Source: an uncultured Marinococcus sp. (GTDB lineage: Bacteria; Bacillota; Bacilli; Bacillales; Marinococcaceae). From it: 48,924 nt of DNA. Positions 15,571 to 24,647 of the stretch are shown here, one piece after another; position 1 is the stretch's first letter, and every line of letters starts with the position of its first letter. The notes under the pieces were generated by a model, which had not been told where the DNA came from, did no database searches, and saw nothing but the letters and a program-made list of their open reading frames with translations. Both the position numbers and the translations under genes were made by a program. The stretch covers positions 1 through 48,924 of the forward strand of contig NZ_CANLSU010000012.1 of the NCBI RefSeq assembly GCF_947493875.1, given 5' to 3'.

Positions 15571-15927
15571 ATGTATCGCCTTTTCCAGGCAGAAGATATT
15601 TTTCCATTCTATACGGGCAAAAACGGACCTGCGAAGATTGAACGAGTTCCCTATTATCATCCGGGAAGTCAGGAATTAGCAGAAGCTGTTGAGAACAAAG
15701 CAAAGGCAGCGAATATCATGCTTCTCGAAAATCACGGGGTCATCGTGTACGATAAAAATTTAAAGGAAGCACGAATGGCTTTACAAACGTTGGAATACAC
15801 GGCAAAGATGCATGTAACAGCAATGGGGAGCAGCGTTAATATAAAACAGGTCTCAAACCAAACTGAAAAAGACTTTCTTCAAAACTCCGGCTATAAGCCG
15901 AAAAGAAACTGGAATGAAACCGAGTAG
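15571..15927 (+). pseudogene. C-terminal remnant of a class II aldolase/adducin-family protein
   Basis: The 118-residue frame matches the C-terminal half of class II aldolases (fuculose-1-phosphate aldolase/ribulose-phosphate 4-epimerase type): VPYYHPGSQELAEAVENKAK, then NIMLLENHGVIVYDKNLKEA carrying the metal-binding His, and a tail ending NSGYKPKRNW. The N-terminal half with the HxH zinc motif and catalytic Glu is missing, and no homologous coding is visible upstream. The first ATG has no suitably spaced ribosome site. It is therefore a 5'-truncated remnant, in keeping with the decay seen just upstream. Confidence 0.75.
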
Positions 15928-16103
15928 CAGCTTAACCAAATACTATGAAAACACTCTACTTTATACTAGCTGCTGAAATAAACAGTGATAGCCAATTATT
16001 TCACACTGATTCCCCCAGCGAATTCATGATTCATTAAGTTTCTGAAAAAGCCATCGCTCCAAAAACTAAGAAAAGAACTACTTTTTCTGTTGATATCAAT
16101 TGA

Positions 16104-16130
16104 GACCCATCACTATGACGGTGATGGGTC
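16104..16130 (-). terminator. Terminator of the AtaL-like gene
   Basis: GACCCATCAC and GTGATGGGTC form a perfect 10-bp stem with a seven-base loop. It stands 17 bases beyond the stop at 16147 on the minus strand. Confidence 0.65.
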
Positions 16131-16146
16131 CCTTTGCAGGAAAAAA

Positions 16147-16602
16147 TTATAGTTTTCCCTCTTTGACAAACGTACGAATGGTAGCCAGAGTCGTTTCCAC
16201 TGCCGCTGTATAGTTCTTTTCCATGCGTTGTGCATAGTTCTGGGCGCTCAAGTATTCGTCTTTAGGCACTTCCAAAGCAAACGTAAAACGAATCGACAAG
16301 TGTCCATGCGCATCTTCTTCGATGTCGTTTCTAATGAGGCCATCGCTCTCCAAGGGTTCAAACACGACCATATGCTTTGGGAAAAAGGTAACTCGTTCCT
16401 GAGTCTTGGTGCCGTTGATTTCGATTTCGCGTCGTAAATACCGATCCCCACGTTCCAGCACACGACATTTGTCCATGACCTCCACAAATGGGGTGGCATC
16501 TTCCGCTTTCATGATCAACCCTTCCCAAATGTGGTCTCGAGTTAAAACAGTTTCCTGCTCTGGGGACGGATTGACCCATATACTTTTGGATAAGGTGAAC
16601 AT
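16147..16602 (-). CDS. SRPBCC/AtaL-like (DUF1857) protein
   Basis: A 151-residue protein starting at the ATG at 16602, which has TAGGAGG seven bases upstream; the frame extends to 16737 without a ribosome site. The pattern ...TRDHIWEGLIMKAEDATPFV, ...CRVLERGDRYLRREIEI, TFFPKHMVVFEPLES and a final amphipathic helix fits the START-like (SRPBCC) DUF1857/AtaL group, small ligand-binding or hydrolytic folds of mostly unknown function. It lies downstream of, and in the same direction as, the MarR regulator but 230 bases away, so co-regulation is uncertain. Confidence 0.8.
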   Translation of the reverse strand: MFTLSKSIWVNPSPEQETVLTRDHIWEGLIMKAEDATPFVEVMDKCRVLERGDRYLRREIEINGTKTQERVTFFPKHMVVFEPLESDGLIRNDIEEDAHGHLSIRFTFALEVPKDEYLSAQNYAQRMEKNYTAAVETTLATIRTFVKEGKL

Positions 16603-16836
16603 CTGATTTCCTCCTAGTTTAGAACGATCTTTTCCATTAATTGTTCGAAATGTTCTAAGCATAAGGCCGGCACACGGCTGAAAAAGCAGGCAGCCGGACA
16701 TGCTTATGTTCTCTGCAATCAAATAGGCTAAAAGCAACCACTAAATCGCTGTGCCAGTCCCCGTTCTGGATTTGCTTCCAAAACCAAGCATTCGTAGGAC
16801 GAACTCTATAATTTGATAATTGTAAAAGAAACAATT

Positions 16837-17271
16837 TTATTCTAAGTTTATTTTTTCATTTACGCTTTGGTTGTATTTTTGTAACATCTCACCAAAAACC
16901 GCTTTTTCTTCTTCATTCCAATCATCAAGAATATCAGCTAATCGATTATATCTGCGTATTTTGTTTTCCGCTAATTCTTTTAATCCAATCTCTGTAATTT
17001 TATAAAAATAGGCCCTTTTGTCTTCCGGGTGTGGGACTTTTTCTATATACATTTTTTGTACCAACACACGTGCTTGACGGCTAACGGTTGAAATATCTAA
17101 ATGCAAATCTTCGGCTAACTTTTTCACGCCAGAAGGTCCGTATGTTGATAAATGGCGTAATAAAATATACGTAGAGCGATCGAGAGCGTCGTGGCTTTTT
17201 TCTGTAAGAACAATGCGTCGAATGAAATCCGTCACTTGTTCTTCGATTAATTCGAGAGAGTCATCATTCAT
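16837..17271 (-). CDS. MarR-family transcriptional regulator
   Basis: A 144-residue winged-helix regulator; the ATG at 17271 follows AGGGGTG. The DNA-binding part reads LRHLSTYGPSGVKKLAEDLH, then LDISTVSRQARVLVQKMYIE and the wing HPEDKRAYFYKITEIG, typical of MarR proteins. Flanking helices form the dimer. The gene is divergent from asnO, and palindromes in the shared region overlap the asnO -10 box, so it probably represses asnO and itself. The effector is not evident. Confidence 0.9.
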   Translation of the reverse strand: MNDDSLELIEEQVTDFIRRIVLTEKSHDALDRSTYILLRHLSTYGPSGVKKLAEDLHLDISTVSRQARVLVQKMYIEKVPHPEDKRAYFYKITEIGLKELAENKIRRYNRLADILDDWNEEEKAVFGEMLQKYNQSVNEKINLE

Positions 17272-17326
17272 GCTTTTCACCCCTGTATATAAGAAATCTT
17301 TTTTGATGATATCATATTTCTTGCCA

Positions 17327-17376
17327 TTGACACTTATTTTACTTAGTTGTATTATACAATAATCAAGTTGTATAAT
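17327..17376 (+). promoter_or_regulatory. asnO promoter with MarR-type operator
   Basis: TTGACA (17327-17332) and TATTAT (17350-17355) are 17 bases apart, a near-ideal sigma-A promoter. TTGTA-TTA-TACAA (17347-17359) is a perfect palindrome lying over the -10 box, and a further arm TTGTATAAT (17368-17376) gives a larger inverted repeat with ATTATACAA. A MarR dimer bound here would block initiation. Confidence 0.75.
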
Positions 17377-17449
17377 GAAACTACTTGATGAATTGGGTGC
17401 CAAAAACACAGGAAAACTAGATTTACATCAGAAAGAAGGATTTTTCATC

Positions 17450-19276
17450 ATGTGTGGAATAACTGGATGGGTGTCTTGGACACAAAACCTAAGTAAACAG
17501 CATTCTATTTTAGAAAATATGACAGATGCTTTGACACATCGAGGTCCTGACCGTGACGGCATGTGGCTGACGAAGCATGCAGCTTTAGGACATCGCCGGT
17601 TGATCGTTATTGATCCCGATGGGGGAAAACAACCGATGATCTATCGTGATGGTTCGTATGAGATCGCTTTAAGTTATAACGGAGAAATTTATAATTTTGC
17701 AGCCTTAAAAAAAGAGCTGATGGATAATGGCCATCAGTTTATGAGTTCAAGTGATACTGAAGTACTCCTTCACGCTTATTTGGAATGGGGAGAAGCTTGT
17801 ATAGAACGATTAAATGGTATCTTTGCTTTCGCTGTTTGGGATGAGCGTAATGAACAATTGATGCTTGGTAGAGATCACCTTGGTGTGAAGCCTCTTTATT
17901 TTGCCAATCGAGGGGAAGACATTATTTTCGGTTCTGAGTTAAAAGCCATGTTTGCCCATCCAGAGGTGGAGCCGGTAGTTGATCAACAAGGACTTTCAGA
18001 AATTTTTGGCCTTGGCCCGATTCGGACACCAGGCCAGGGAGTGTTTAAAGACATCGAAGAGGTGCGGGCGGGGCATTATGTCACATTTAAGAAAGACACA
18101 CGAACGGAAGAATGCTACTGGGTGCTGGATAGTCATCCACACCCAGATGATCTCGAGACGACGGTATCGACCATTCGGTCCTATTTAGAGGACACCGTCA
18201 AGCAACAGCTTGTGGCTGATCGGCCGGTCGTATCCATGCTTTCAGGAGGGCTTGATTCCAGTGGGTTAACCGCGATTGCCGGAGACGAATTTTCAAAAGC
18301 AGGAAAAACGATGCACACATATTCCATAGATTTTGAAAACAATGAGAAGGATTTTGAAAAGGATTTTTTAAGAGGAGATTTAGATGAGCCCTGGGTGAAA
18401 AAAGTTTCCGAAGAGGTTGGAACGAATCATAAATCTGTCGTCCTGGACGGGGATGAGCTTGTAGAGAATCTGCTGGTGCCGATGAGAGCACGGGATCTGC
18501 CTGGGGTAGGAGAAATTGAAACTTCTCTTTACTTACTTTTTAAAGAAATGAAAAAAGAGGCCACTGTCGCATTATCTGGAGAATCGGCGGATGAAGTGTT
18601 TTCAGGATACCCATGGTTTCATCAGGAAGAGTTTTTAGATGCGGATACCTTTCCATGGCTTATGAATATGAGTGGCATCGGCGACATTTTATCTGATGAA
18701 TTGAAAGGGCGACTAGATCTTTCAAATTATCAAAAAGAACGTTACCAAGAGGCATTAGATGAAGTACCCGTTTTAGCGGGAGAGACAGAGCTTCAAGCGA
18801 AGCAGCGCCGAATGTCTTATATGTTCATCACCCGTTTTCTTCCTTTTATGCTTGATCGCAAAGATCGCGCAAGTATGATGACAGGATTTGAGGTTCGTGT
18901 TCCTTTCTGTGACTATAGACTTGTACAGTACTTATGGAATGTGCCGATTGAGATGAAAAATGTAGACAACATTGAAAAGGGAGTATTGCGGCGAGCGTTT
19001 GAAGGCTATCTATCTGAAGACGTGCGTTATCGCAAAAAAAGTGCGTATCCAAGCACCAAGGATAAGGAATATTTAAAAAGAGTCCAGGAATGGATGCTGC
19101 AAATATTGAATGATCCAAATTCTCCGATTCTTCCTTATATCAATGTAGAAAAAACCCGTCTTATCGCTGAAGGAAAAGATGAAAACCTACAAGATTCCAG
19201 TGCCAAAGGATTGCTGGACTACTTGATTCAAGTTAATGCCTGGCTTGTGGAATACAATATACGCGTTACCTTATAA
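17450..19276 (+). CDS. asnO: Glutamine-hydrolysing asparagine synthetase, AsnO (YisO) type
   Basis: A 608-residue enzyme converting aspartate, glutamine and ATP into asparagine and glutamate. The ATG at 17450 is required because the protein must begin Met-Cys: Cys2 in MCGITGW is the glutaminase nucleophile. The class II glutaminase domain occupies residues 1-205 with HRGPDRDG and SYNGEIYN. The synthetase domain holds the PP-loop SGGLDSS at 265-271 and SGESADEVFSGYPWF. Overall order and length closely match B. subtilis AsnO, which is used in sporulation. A GAAAGAAGGA site precedes the start. It is monocistronic, divergent from a MarR regulator, and ends at a terminator. Confidence 0.93.
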   Translation: MCGITGWVSWTQNLSKQHSILENMTDALTHRGPDRDGMWLTKHAALGHRRLIVIDPDGGKQPMIYRDGSYEIALSYNGEIYNFAALKKELMDNGHQFMSSSDTEVLLHAYLEWGEACIERLNGIFAFAVWDERNEQLMLGRDHLGVKPLYFANRGEDIIFGSELKAMFAHPEVEPVVDQQGLSEIFGLGPIRTPGQGVFKDIEEVRAGHYVTFKKDTRTEECYWVLDSHPHPDDLETTVSTIRSYLEDTVKQQLVADRPVVSMLSGGLDSSGLTAIAGDEFSKAGKTMHTYSIDFENNEKDFEKDFLRGDLDEPWVKKVSEEVGTNHKSVVLDGDELVENLLVPMRARDLPGVGEIETSLYLLFKEMKKEATVALSGESADEVFSGYPWFHQEEFLDADTFPWLMNMSGIGDILSDELKGRLDLSNYQKERYQEALDEVPVLAGETELQAKQRRMSYMFITRFLPFMLDRKDRASMMTGFEVRVPFCDYRLVQYLWNVPIEMKNVDNIEKGVLRRAFEGYLSEDVRYRKKSAYPSTKDKEYLKRVQEWMLQILNDPNSPILPYINVEKTRLIAEGKDENLQDSSAKGLLDYLIQVNAWLVEYNIRVTL

Positions 19277-19310
19277 TATATGGAATTGAGAATTATAATA
19301 TAATAGAGAG

Positions 19311-19342
19311 AAGGGTGGTCTGAAATAGGACTGCCCTTTTTT
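19311..19342 (+). terminator. asnO terminator
   Basis: AAGGGTGGTC pairs with GGACTGCCCTT, allowing G-T pairs, and is followed by TTTTTT. Confidence 0.75.
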
Positions 19343-19665
19343 ATGCTTGTCCGATGGTGTTCGTGCCTGTCACCTTTTAGATAAAGATGCGATAACAGCC
19401 GGCTTCTTCCAATACCTAGTGGGAATTAAAATCCTGGTGATAGGTGGGGACGCGTGCGTAACCAATACATTACGTCATAGGTGCCTCTCTTTAGAGATTT
19501 TAGATTTATGACTCTTGTTACAAACCAAGGGTTATTGACTGGCGATAAGCCGATGACTTCTTCGAAACGTTACTCTTTTTTGAAAATAGTGCTTTTACAA
19601 ATGTTTTTATAATGAATATCTTTACTAAAATTTGAACATATTATAGTTATCTTTATAGTGCGCCG
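19343..19665. other. Interval before the IS30 element with no gene found
   Basis: No frame with a ribosome site or protein-like composition. The hexamer AGTGCG at 19657-19662 recurs on the far side of the IS30 element (20724-20729), but its spacing from the two inverted repeats differs by one base, so it is not a clean target duplication. Confidence 0.5.
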
Positions 19666-20719
19666 ATTGTAAAATTAAGCTAGACAACGAAAAAGATCAC
19701 TCGTGATACACTCAAAATGAATTTCCGACCAAAGAAATCACAGGAGTGATCACGAATGACCTACACCCATCTTAGCACGAATGAAGTTGTCCTCATAGAA
19801 GCGTATAATCAGAATGAGTTCTCAGTTTCCCGGATTGCCAGGCAACTCGGGCGCGCCCGTCAAACGATCCACAACGTCGTGAGTTACTTACGGGAAGGGC
19901 ATCGGGCCCTTGATTATGTTCAGCGGTATCAAGCCAATAAACAGCGTTGTGGTCGAAGACCGACGGTCTTATCGGCAACCGATCAAGCCTATGTCACTGA
20001 CAAAGTCGGGGACGGATGGACGCCTGATGTCATCATTGGCCGGCAGGAGCGCCCCCTGCCTTGTTCCGCGCGCACCCTGTACCGCCTATTCGAGCGCCGA
20101 GTGCTGGATCGAAGCTCCCTGCCGATGAAAGGAAAGCGAAAACCGAACGGGCATCAGGAACGCCGGGGAAAGCAGTCGTTTCGGCGGACCCTTTCAGACC
20201 GAGCGCAGGATTACCCGGCCTTTCCACAGGAATTTGGCCACCTGGAGGGAGACACCATTGTCGGCCGTCACCACAAGAGTGCCGTGATTACCCTGGTCGA
20301 ACGCTTATCGAAAGTGATTATTACCCTTCAGCCAGCCGGTCGTACGGCCGGAGATATTGAAACCACGCTGCGCCGGTGGTGCAGCCGCTTTCCCAAGCAC
20401 CTGTTCAAATCCATCACTTTCGACTGTGGCAAGGAGTTCTCCAACTGGCGGTCAATCAGCAACAAGCATGACCTTGCCATTTATTTTGCGGATCCGGGAA
20501 CCCCTTCTCAGCGCGGGTTAAACGAGCATTCAAACGGTCTGCTCCGAAAAGACGGCCTGCCCAAGCACATGGATTTTAACGACGTGGATCAGCCGTATGT
20601 TTCCGCTGTGGCCTCCCGAAGAAATCACATCCCAAGAAAATCGTTAGATTATTGCACCCCGTTGGAAGTATTCATGAGGTACATGGAGAATGATATGGTG
20701 TCTAACTTAATTTGACGAT
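19666..20719 (+). mobile_element. IS30-family insertion sequence
   Basis: A complete element of about 1.05 kb bounded by imperfect 21-base inverted repeats: ATTGTAAAATTAAGCTAGACA at 19666-19686 and, on the minus strand, ATCGTCAAATTAAGTTAGACA at 20719-20699 (18 of 21 match). One intact transposase gene fills it. The length and single-ORF design are typical of IS30. No gene is evidently split by it. Confidence 0.88.
19756..20715 (+). CDS. IS30-family transposase
   Basis: A 319-residue DDE transposase. An N-terminal helix-turn-helix reads FSVSRIARQLGRARQTIHN. The catalytic triad is visible as HLEGDTIVG (Asp166), ITFDCGKEF (Asp223) and RGLNEHSNGLLR (Glu257), the order and context used in IS30. 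CAGGAG stands ten bases before the ATG. The frame runs unbroken to within four bases of the right inverted repeat, so the element may be active. C-terminal RRNHIPRKSLDYCTPLEVF is the family's usual end. Confidence 0.95.
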   Translation: MTYTHLSTNEVVLIEAYNQNEFSVSRIARQLGRARQTIHNVVSYLREGHRALDYVQRYQANKQRCGRRPTVLSATDQAYVTDKVGDGWTPDVIIGRQERPLPCSARTLYRLFERRVLDRSSLPMKGKRKPNGHQERRGKQSFRRTLSDRAQDYPAFPQEFGHLEGDTIVGRHHKSAVITLVERLSKVIITLQPAGRTAGDIETTLRRWCSRFPKHLFKSITFDCGKEFSNWRSISNKHDLAIYFADPGTPSQRGLNEHSNGLLRKDGLPKHMDFNDVDQPYVSAVASRRNHIPRKSLDYCTPLEVFMRYMENDMVSNLI

Positions 20720-20934
20720 TTAAAGTGCGAAATAATGGAATCGCGAAAATTTTTTACTGAAGAGGGTAAGGTTTTGTGTCTTATCCAGGATAAACCGATT
20801 GGATATGTCGCAGAGTCATCAGCAATTTTTATATACTTCAGCCCCATGGTTCTGCAAATTGAAATAGGCAGTATAGCGACTCTATATGATACAATAAATG
20901 GAAATTTAACTCTTTATTAGGAGGTTTGCTATAG

Positions 20935-21543
20935 ATGGTGACCGAGGTGGCCTCGATTCGCGAATATCGAGAGCGATTTCCAATCACTTGGGGGATCGCC
21001 GTTCTATTATTAGGAATCATGGTATTGGACGTGGCGGGGAAAATCATTACTGGAGCTGAAAGCTGGAATCCTTGGATTGGCGTTGGCCAGGAGGTTTCTT
21101 TATCTGATGACCCCTATCGGGTCGTAACCTACGCATTTTTTCATTTTAATTGGCTCCATCTGGCTGCAAATGTAATGGCCATTCTTGTCATGGGGGCATG
21201 GATGGAAAGCTGTTTCCCACTTCGCTGGTATCTCGGATTATTCCTGGGCGGTATTGTGGGAGCCGGTCTTGCAGTATGGATCTGGCAGACCGGAACTGTT
21301 GTGGGATCTTCTGGTTTTGGCTTTGCTTTATTAGGGGTAGGTACGATGTTCTTTCTTTGGGACCGGACCATGATAGAGCCTCCGGTACAGTCATTCATGA
21401 TAGGGCTTTGTATCGTTGGATGGCCTTTAACGTTTTTGACTCCGTTTGCTTCTATTGCCGGACATGTGGGCGGTTTTTTAGCAGGAATTTTGGTAGGCGG
21501 TCTTTATATCATAATTCAGCCAGACAAGAAAAGTGCTGGCTGA
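20935..21543 (+). CDS. Rhomboid-family intramembrane serine protease
   Basis: A 202-residue, six-segment membrane protease that cleaves substrates inside the bilayer. AGGAGG lies nine bases before the ATG. The family motifs are all present: YAFFHFNWLHLAANV with Asn79 of the oxyanion region, the GSSGFGF loop with nucleophile Ser126, and AGHVGGFLAG with catalytic His177. Substrates are unknown; in Bacillaceae such enzymes act on membrane-protein quality control. It is alone on its transcript just after the IS30 copy, so its original upstream region may have been altered by the insertion. Confidence 0.9.
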   Translation: MVTEVASIREYRERFPITWGIAVLLLGIMVLDVAGKIITGAESWNPWIGVGQEVSLSDDPYRVVTYAFFHFNWLHLAANVMAILVMGAWMESCFPLRWYLGLFLGGIVGAGLAVWIWQTGTVVGSSGFGFALLGVGTMFFLWDRTMIEPPVQSFMIGLCIVGWPLTFLTPFASIAGHVGGFLAGILVGGLYIIIQPDKKSAG

Positions 21544-21707
21544 ACGTCTTAGCCTCGTAAAGCTAAAAATTATTATCGTTCTGCAGATTCGCCCCAAACA
21601 TAATGTAAATTAAGTAGCGGGGATATTAAACATGTCTATGCGACTGAGCATTAGAAGAAACTAACAGCACCGCGTTTTTAGAAGGCAGTAATCATGGAGG
21701 CTCTTGA

Positions 21708-22718
21708 ATGATTAAACCAGAGAAATTAGAACATGGAGATACCATAGGTGTTATTTCTACATCGCTGCCGGCAGCTGCTACATGCCCGAGAAGGTTTCAG
21801 CGTGGCATCGATGAACTAAAGAAGCTCGGATTCAATGTCAAGCAGGGAAAGCATTGTCAAAAAAACACAGGGCATCTGGCGGGAACGGTGGAAGAGCGAT
21901 TACAGGATTTTCACGAATTCATTGCAGATAGGGAAGTCAAAGCGGTTATCAATACTGTCGGCGGATATAACTCCAACCAATTATTAGAACAATTAGATTA
22001 TGAATTAATTCGTAAGCATCCGAAAATTATCATGGGGTATAGCGATTTTACGGCGATGTTATTGGCCATTCATCATGAAACTGGATTGGTCACCTATTTG
22101 GGTCCGTCGCTCCTTCCTCAATTTGGTGAATACGGAGGAATGATGGACTATACGCTGCATGCTTTTCAAAGTATCTTAATGCACACAGATACGCCCAAAA
22201 TCCTTTCGTCCAGCGATTATTGGTCGAGTGAATTTTTGGCATGGGATCAAGACGATCAACGGGAACGAACATTGATCGAAAATAAAGGCCCATTCATTTT
22301 AAAAAAAGGGCAAGCGGAAGGAAATATTCTATCCGGGCATCTGGGAACCATACTTTCGTTGGCTGGGACGGCGTTCTTTCCAGATTTCACTGAAAAAATT
22401 GTATTTATCGAAGACGACCATGATCATCCGGGCACTTTTGATCGCTACCTATATCATTTGAGGCATCTGGGCATCTTCGATAAGATTAATGGCATGGTGA
22501 TCGGCCGATTCCATGCGGACGCTGCTTTATCGGATCCGGCTCAATTGCAGTCGGTAGTGGAATGGGCAACGAAAGGTTATCATTTTCCTATTGTTTCTAA
22601 TGTGGATTTCGGGCACACCGATCCCATGATGACGATTCCTAATGGGATACATGCGAGGATTCGTATGACAGGTAACGACGTTCAACTTGTTTTAGAGGAA
22701 CAGGCAGTAGAAAAATAG
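21708..22718 (+). CDS. S66 LD-carboxypeptidase/MccF-like peptidase
   Basis: A 336-residue member of peptidase family S66, which trims tetrapeptides in murein recycling (LdcA) or inactivates microcin C-type peptides (MccF). It starts after TGGAGG. Visible landmarks are GDTIGVISTSLP, VKAVINTVGGYNSNQLL, the nucleophile Ser112 in MGYSDFTA, the acidic partner in IVFIEDDHDHPG and the His in NVDFGHTDPMMTIP. The long, MccF-like insert around residues 160-200 favours the MccF subgroup over LdcA. Probably cytoplasmic because no signal peptide is present. Confidence 0.9.
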   Translation: MIKPEKLEHGDTIGVISTSLPAAATCPRRFQRGIDELKKLGFNVKQGKHCQKNTGHLAGTVEERLQDFHEFIADREVKAVINTVGGYNSNQLLEQLDYELIRKHPKIIMGYSDFTAMLLAIHHETGLVTYLGPSLLPQFGEYGGMMDYTLHAFQSILMHTDTPKILSSSDYWSSEFLAWDQDDQRERTLIENKGPFILKKGQAEGNILSGHLGTILSLAGTAFFPDFTEKIVFIEDDHDHPGTFDRYLYHLRHLGIFDKINGMVIGRFHADAALSDPAQLQSVVEWATKGYHFPIVSNVDFGHTDPMMTIPNGIHARIRMTGNDVQLVLEEQAVEK

Positions 22719-22891
22719 AATTTGCCCTTTAGAATGCGCAAATTAATTCCTATGATACCTATTACTGGCCAGGGGGCGTTACAACGTTTCATTGAAACAG
22801 AGGAAGATTCCTATCATTAACCTGTTTAATAATGGAAGTAGCGAAGGGTCATTTGCAGCCACTGTTTGGCATCAAGAAAGGGGAGAGTTCG

Positions 22892-23653
22892 ATGAAATTG
22901 GGCATCATCGCCGACATTCACGGCAATGCCCCGGCGTTACAAGCGGTCCTTCAGGAGCTGGACGCCCGGCAAGATGTGGACCATATGTACTGTCTGGGGG
23001 ACATGATTGCCATTGGGCCAGATACGAATCAAGTGCTGGAGATGTTGTTCACCCGGAAAGACGTATCATTGGTGAGTGGCAACCACGACGAAGCGGTCCT
23101 TGCCCTGGCACAAAACAATCCCTATCCCGCCAGTCACGTTCATGCGAAACGTCACCATCAATGGGTAGCTGATCATATTGATCCCGCGTTTATCTCCCAA
23201 CTTCAACAATTGCCGCGCCAGATTCATCAAACCATTCACGGCCATACATGCTTATTTACGCATTACCATATCGAGAAACAAAAGGTTGATGCGCCGATCC
23301 ACGAAGATCCCTTCAGCAGCATTGTACCCGCTGCGCTGGAAAAAATGCAGGCTCTTTTTCAGGACTGCCGGGCAGATGTGATTGGTTTTGGACACCATCA
23401 TCCGGTACATGATTTCCGGGATCGCGATACGGTTTACATTAATCCAGGGTCGCTTGGCTGCCAGCCCTCGTCGTTCGCTCCGTATACGATCCTCACCATC
23501 GAGCAGGAGCATCTATCCATCGACCGGCAAGAGGCGGTCTATGACAAAACGTCTTGGATGGCTTCCTACGAGACCTACCAGGTGCCGGAACGTGATTTTC
23601 TTCTTTCGGCCTTTCACGGACAAGAGAAAGCTGTTTTAAGGAGGGGGATATGA
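22892..23653 (+). CDS. Metallophosphoesterase (YfcE/MJ0936-like)
   Basis: A 253-residue calcineurin-like phosphoesterase starting at the ATG at 22892, with AAGGGGAG seven bases upstream. The metal-binding motifs occur in order: GIIADIHGNAPAL (Asp, His), YCLGDMIAIGP (Asp), VSGNHDEAV (Asn, His), CLFTHYH and GFGHHHPVH, then INPGSLGCQP. This is the arrangement of bacterial YfcE-like phosphodiesterases, whose physiological substrates are often unknown. Its stop overlaps the start of the HIT gene, and the GrpB-like gene follows closely, so the three form an operon. Confidence 0.9.
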   Translation: MKLGIIADIHGNAPALQAVLQELDARQDVDHMYCLGDMIAIGPDTNQVLEMLFTRKDVSLVSGNHDEAVLALAQNNPYPASHVHAKRHHQWVADHIDPAFISQLQQLPRQIHQTIHGHTCLFTHYHIEKQKVDAPIHEDPFSSIVPAALEKMQALFQDCRADVIGFGHHHPVHDFRDRDTVYINPGSLGCQPSSFAPYTILTIEQEHLSIDRQEAVYDKTSWMASYETYQVPERDFLLSAFHGQEKAVLRRGI

Positions 23654-24093
23654 TGACATCCTGTGTGTTTTGTGATTGGAGCCTGGAACCCCGGCAGCAT
23701 GTCGTCATTGAACATGATACGTGGGCTTTTCTACAGCTGGAGGAAGCTGATCGCAAAGGAGCGGTGTTAGAGGGAGCCGGGGTGCTTATTCCCAAAGCTC
23801 ACCTGGAAACGGTATTTGATCTTACGTCCGAAGAGTGGAACGCGATGCACGCATTGCTTCAGGATGTTTATCAGTATATGAATGATCGTTACGAACCGTC
23901 GGGATATACCATTGGATGGAACAGCGGCGAGATTGGGGGCCAGCATATCCGTCATGCACATATGCATGTGCTTCCACGCTATCAGGATGAACGACTGGCT
24001 GGTAAGGGCATACGATATATGTTTAAGGAAGGGCGCAATGCACGAGCATTGGAAAACCATATTCGGTCATTTTCCTACAGGGAAGATTCTTAA
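23650..24093 (+). CDS. HIT-family protein
   Basis: A 147-residue histidine-triad nucleotide hydrolase or transferase. The triad HAHMH (His102, His104, His106) in HIRHAHMHVLPR is intact; the middle-to-last histidines handle the nucleotidyl intermediate. Cys5 and Cys8 near the start (CVFCDW) resemble the zinc-binding pair of HIT proteins. The ATG overlaps the stop of the metallophosphoesterase (ATGA) and AAGGAGG lies upstream, a clear sign of translational coupling. Confidence 0.92.
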   Translation: MMTSCVFCDWSLEPRQHVVIEHDTWAFLQLEEADRKGAVLEGAGVLIPKAHLETVFDLTSEEWNAMHALLQDVYQYMNDRYEPSGYTIGWNSGEIGGQHIRHAHMHVLPRYQDERLAGKGIRYMFKEGRNARALENHIRSFSYREDS

Positions 24094-24106
24094 GGAGGTC
24101 AGCACC

Positions 24107-24625
24107 ATGAACCAGGAGGTCCATATCGAGACTTACGATGCTGCCTGGGCCGACCAATACGCTGCGGAAGCCATGAATATTTGCTCCGCTCTCGAGAATG
24201 CTGAGCTTTTGCTTGAACATATTGGTAGTACTGCTGTTCCGGGCTTGTCGGCGAAGCCCGTGGTGGATATGATGCTGGGGGTCGAGAAACTGTGCCAGAT
24301 CGACGAGTGGAAAGGGCAGTTAGAGGCCATAGGCTACGAAGAGGTCCATCACCCCGACATGCCCGAGCGGCGATTTTTTCGAAAGGGGCCAAGAGGGGCC
24401 GGAACGCATCATCTGCACATCTATGTGTACCAGAGCGAGGCATGGAACAATCAGTGGCTGTTTCGAGAGGAGCTGCGCAGGTCCCTAGCCAAGCGAAAGG
24501 ATTATGAACGGTTAAAACAGACGTTGGCTCGTTTGTATCCGCATGACCGAAAACGTTATACGGCAGCAAAAGCGCCTTTCATTCAGCGAACCATCAAGCA
24601 GGCCCAACGCTGTCGATTACCATAG
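24107..24625 (+). CDS. GrpB family protein (UPF0157)
   Basis: A 172-residue protein with TAAGGAGG ten bases before the ATG at 24107, 13 bases after the HIT gene. The GrpB hallmarks are seen: an N-terminal EIETYDAAWADQYAAEA-like helix, LLEHIGSTAVPGLSAKPVVD (the nucleotidyltransferase-like motif around residues 37-56), then FFRKGPRGAGTHHLHIYV. The family has a nucleotidyltransferase fold related to dephospho-CoA kinase fusions, but its reaction is unknown. The operon with a HIT protein and a phosphodiesterase suggests nucleotide metabolism or repair. Confidence 0.92.
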   Translation: MNQEVHIETYDAAWADQYAAEAMNICSALENAELLLEHIGSTAVPGLSAKPVVDMMLGVEKLCQIDEWKGQLEAIGYEEVHHPDMPERRFFRKGPRGAGTHHLHIYVYQSEAWNNQWLFREELRRSLAKRKDYERLKQTLARLYPHDRKRYTAAKAPFIQRTIKQAQRCRLP

Positions 24626-24647
24626 AAACATCCAATATGGACGAAGA

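Noticed and set aside
16603-16737. N-terminal extension of the AtaL-like protein to 16737
   Set aside because: The added residues cross a region without a ribosome site, while TAGGAGG precedes the internal ATG at 16602.
19657-20729. AGTGCG on both sides of the IS30 element as a target duplication
   Set aside because: The hexamer lies three bases outside one inverted repeat and four outside the other, so it does not abut the ends and may be chance.
20735-20920. 61-codon plus-strand frame after IS30
   Set aside because: No ribosome site before its ATG and no family resemblance; probably leader sequence before the rhomboid gene.
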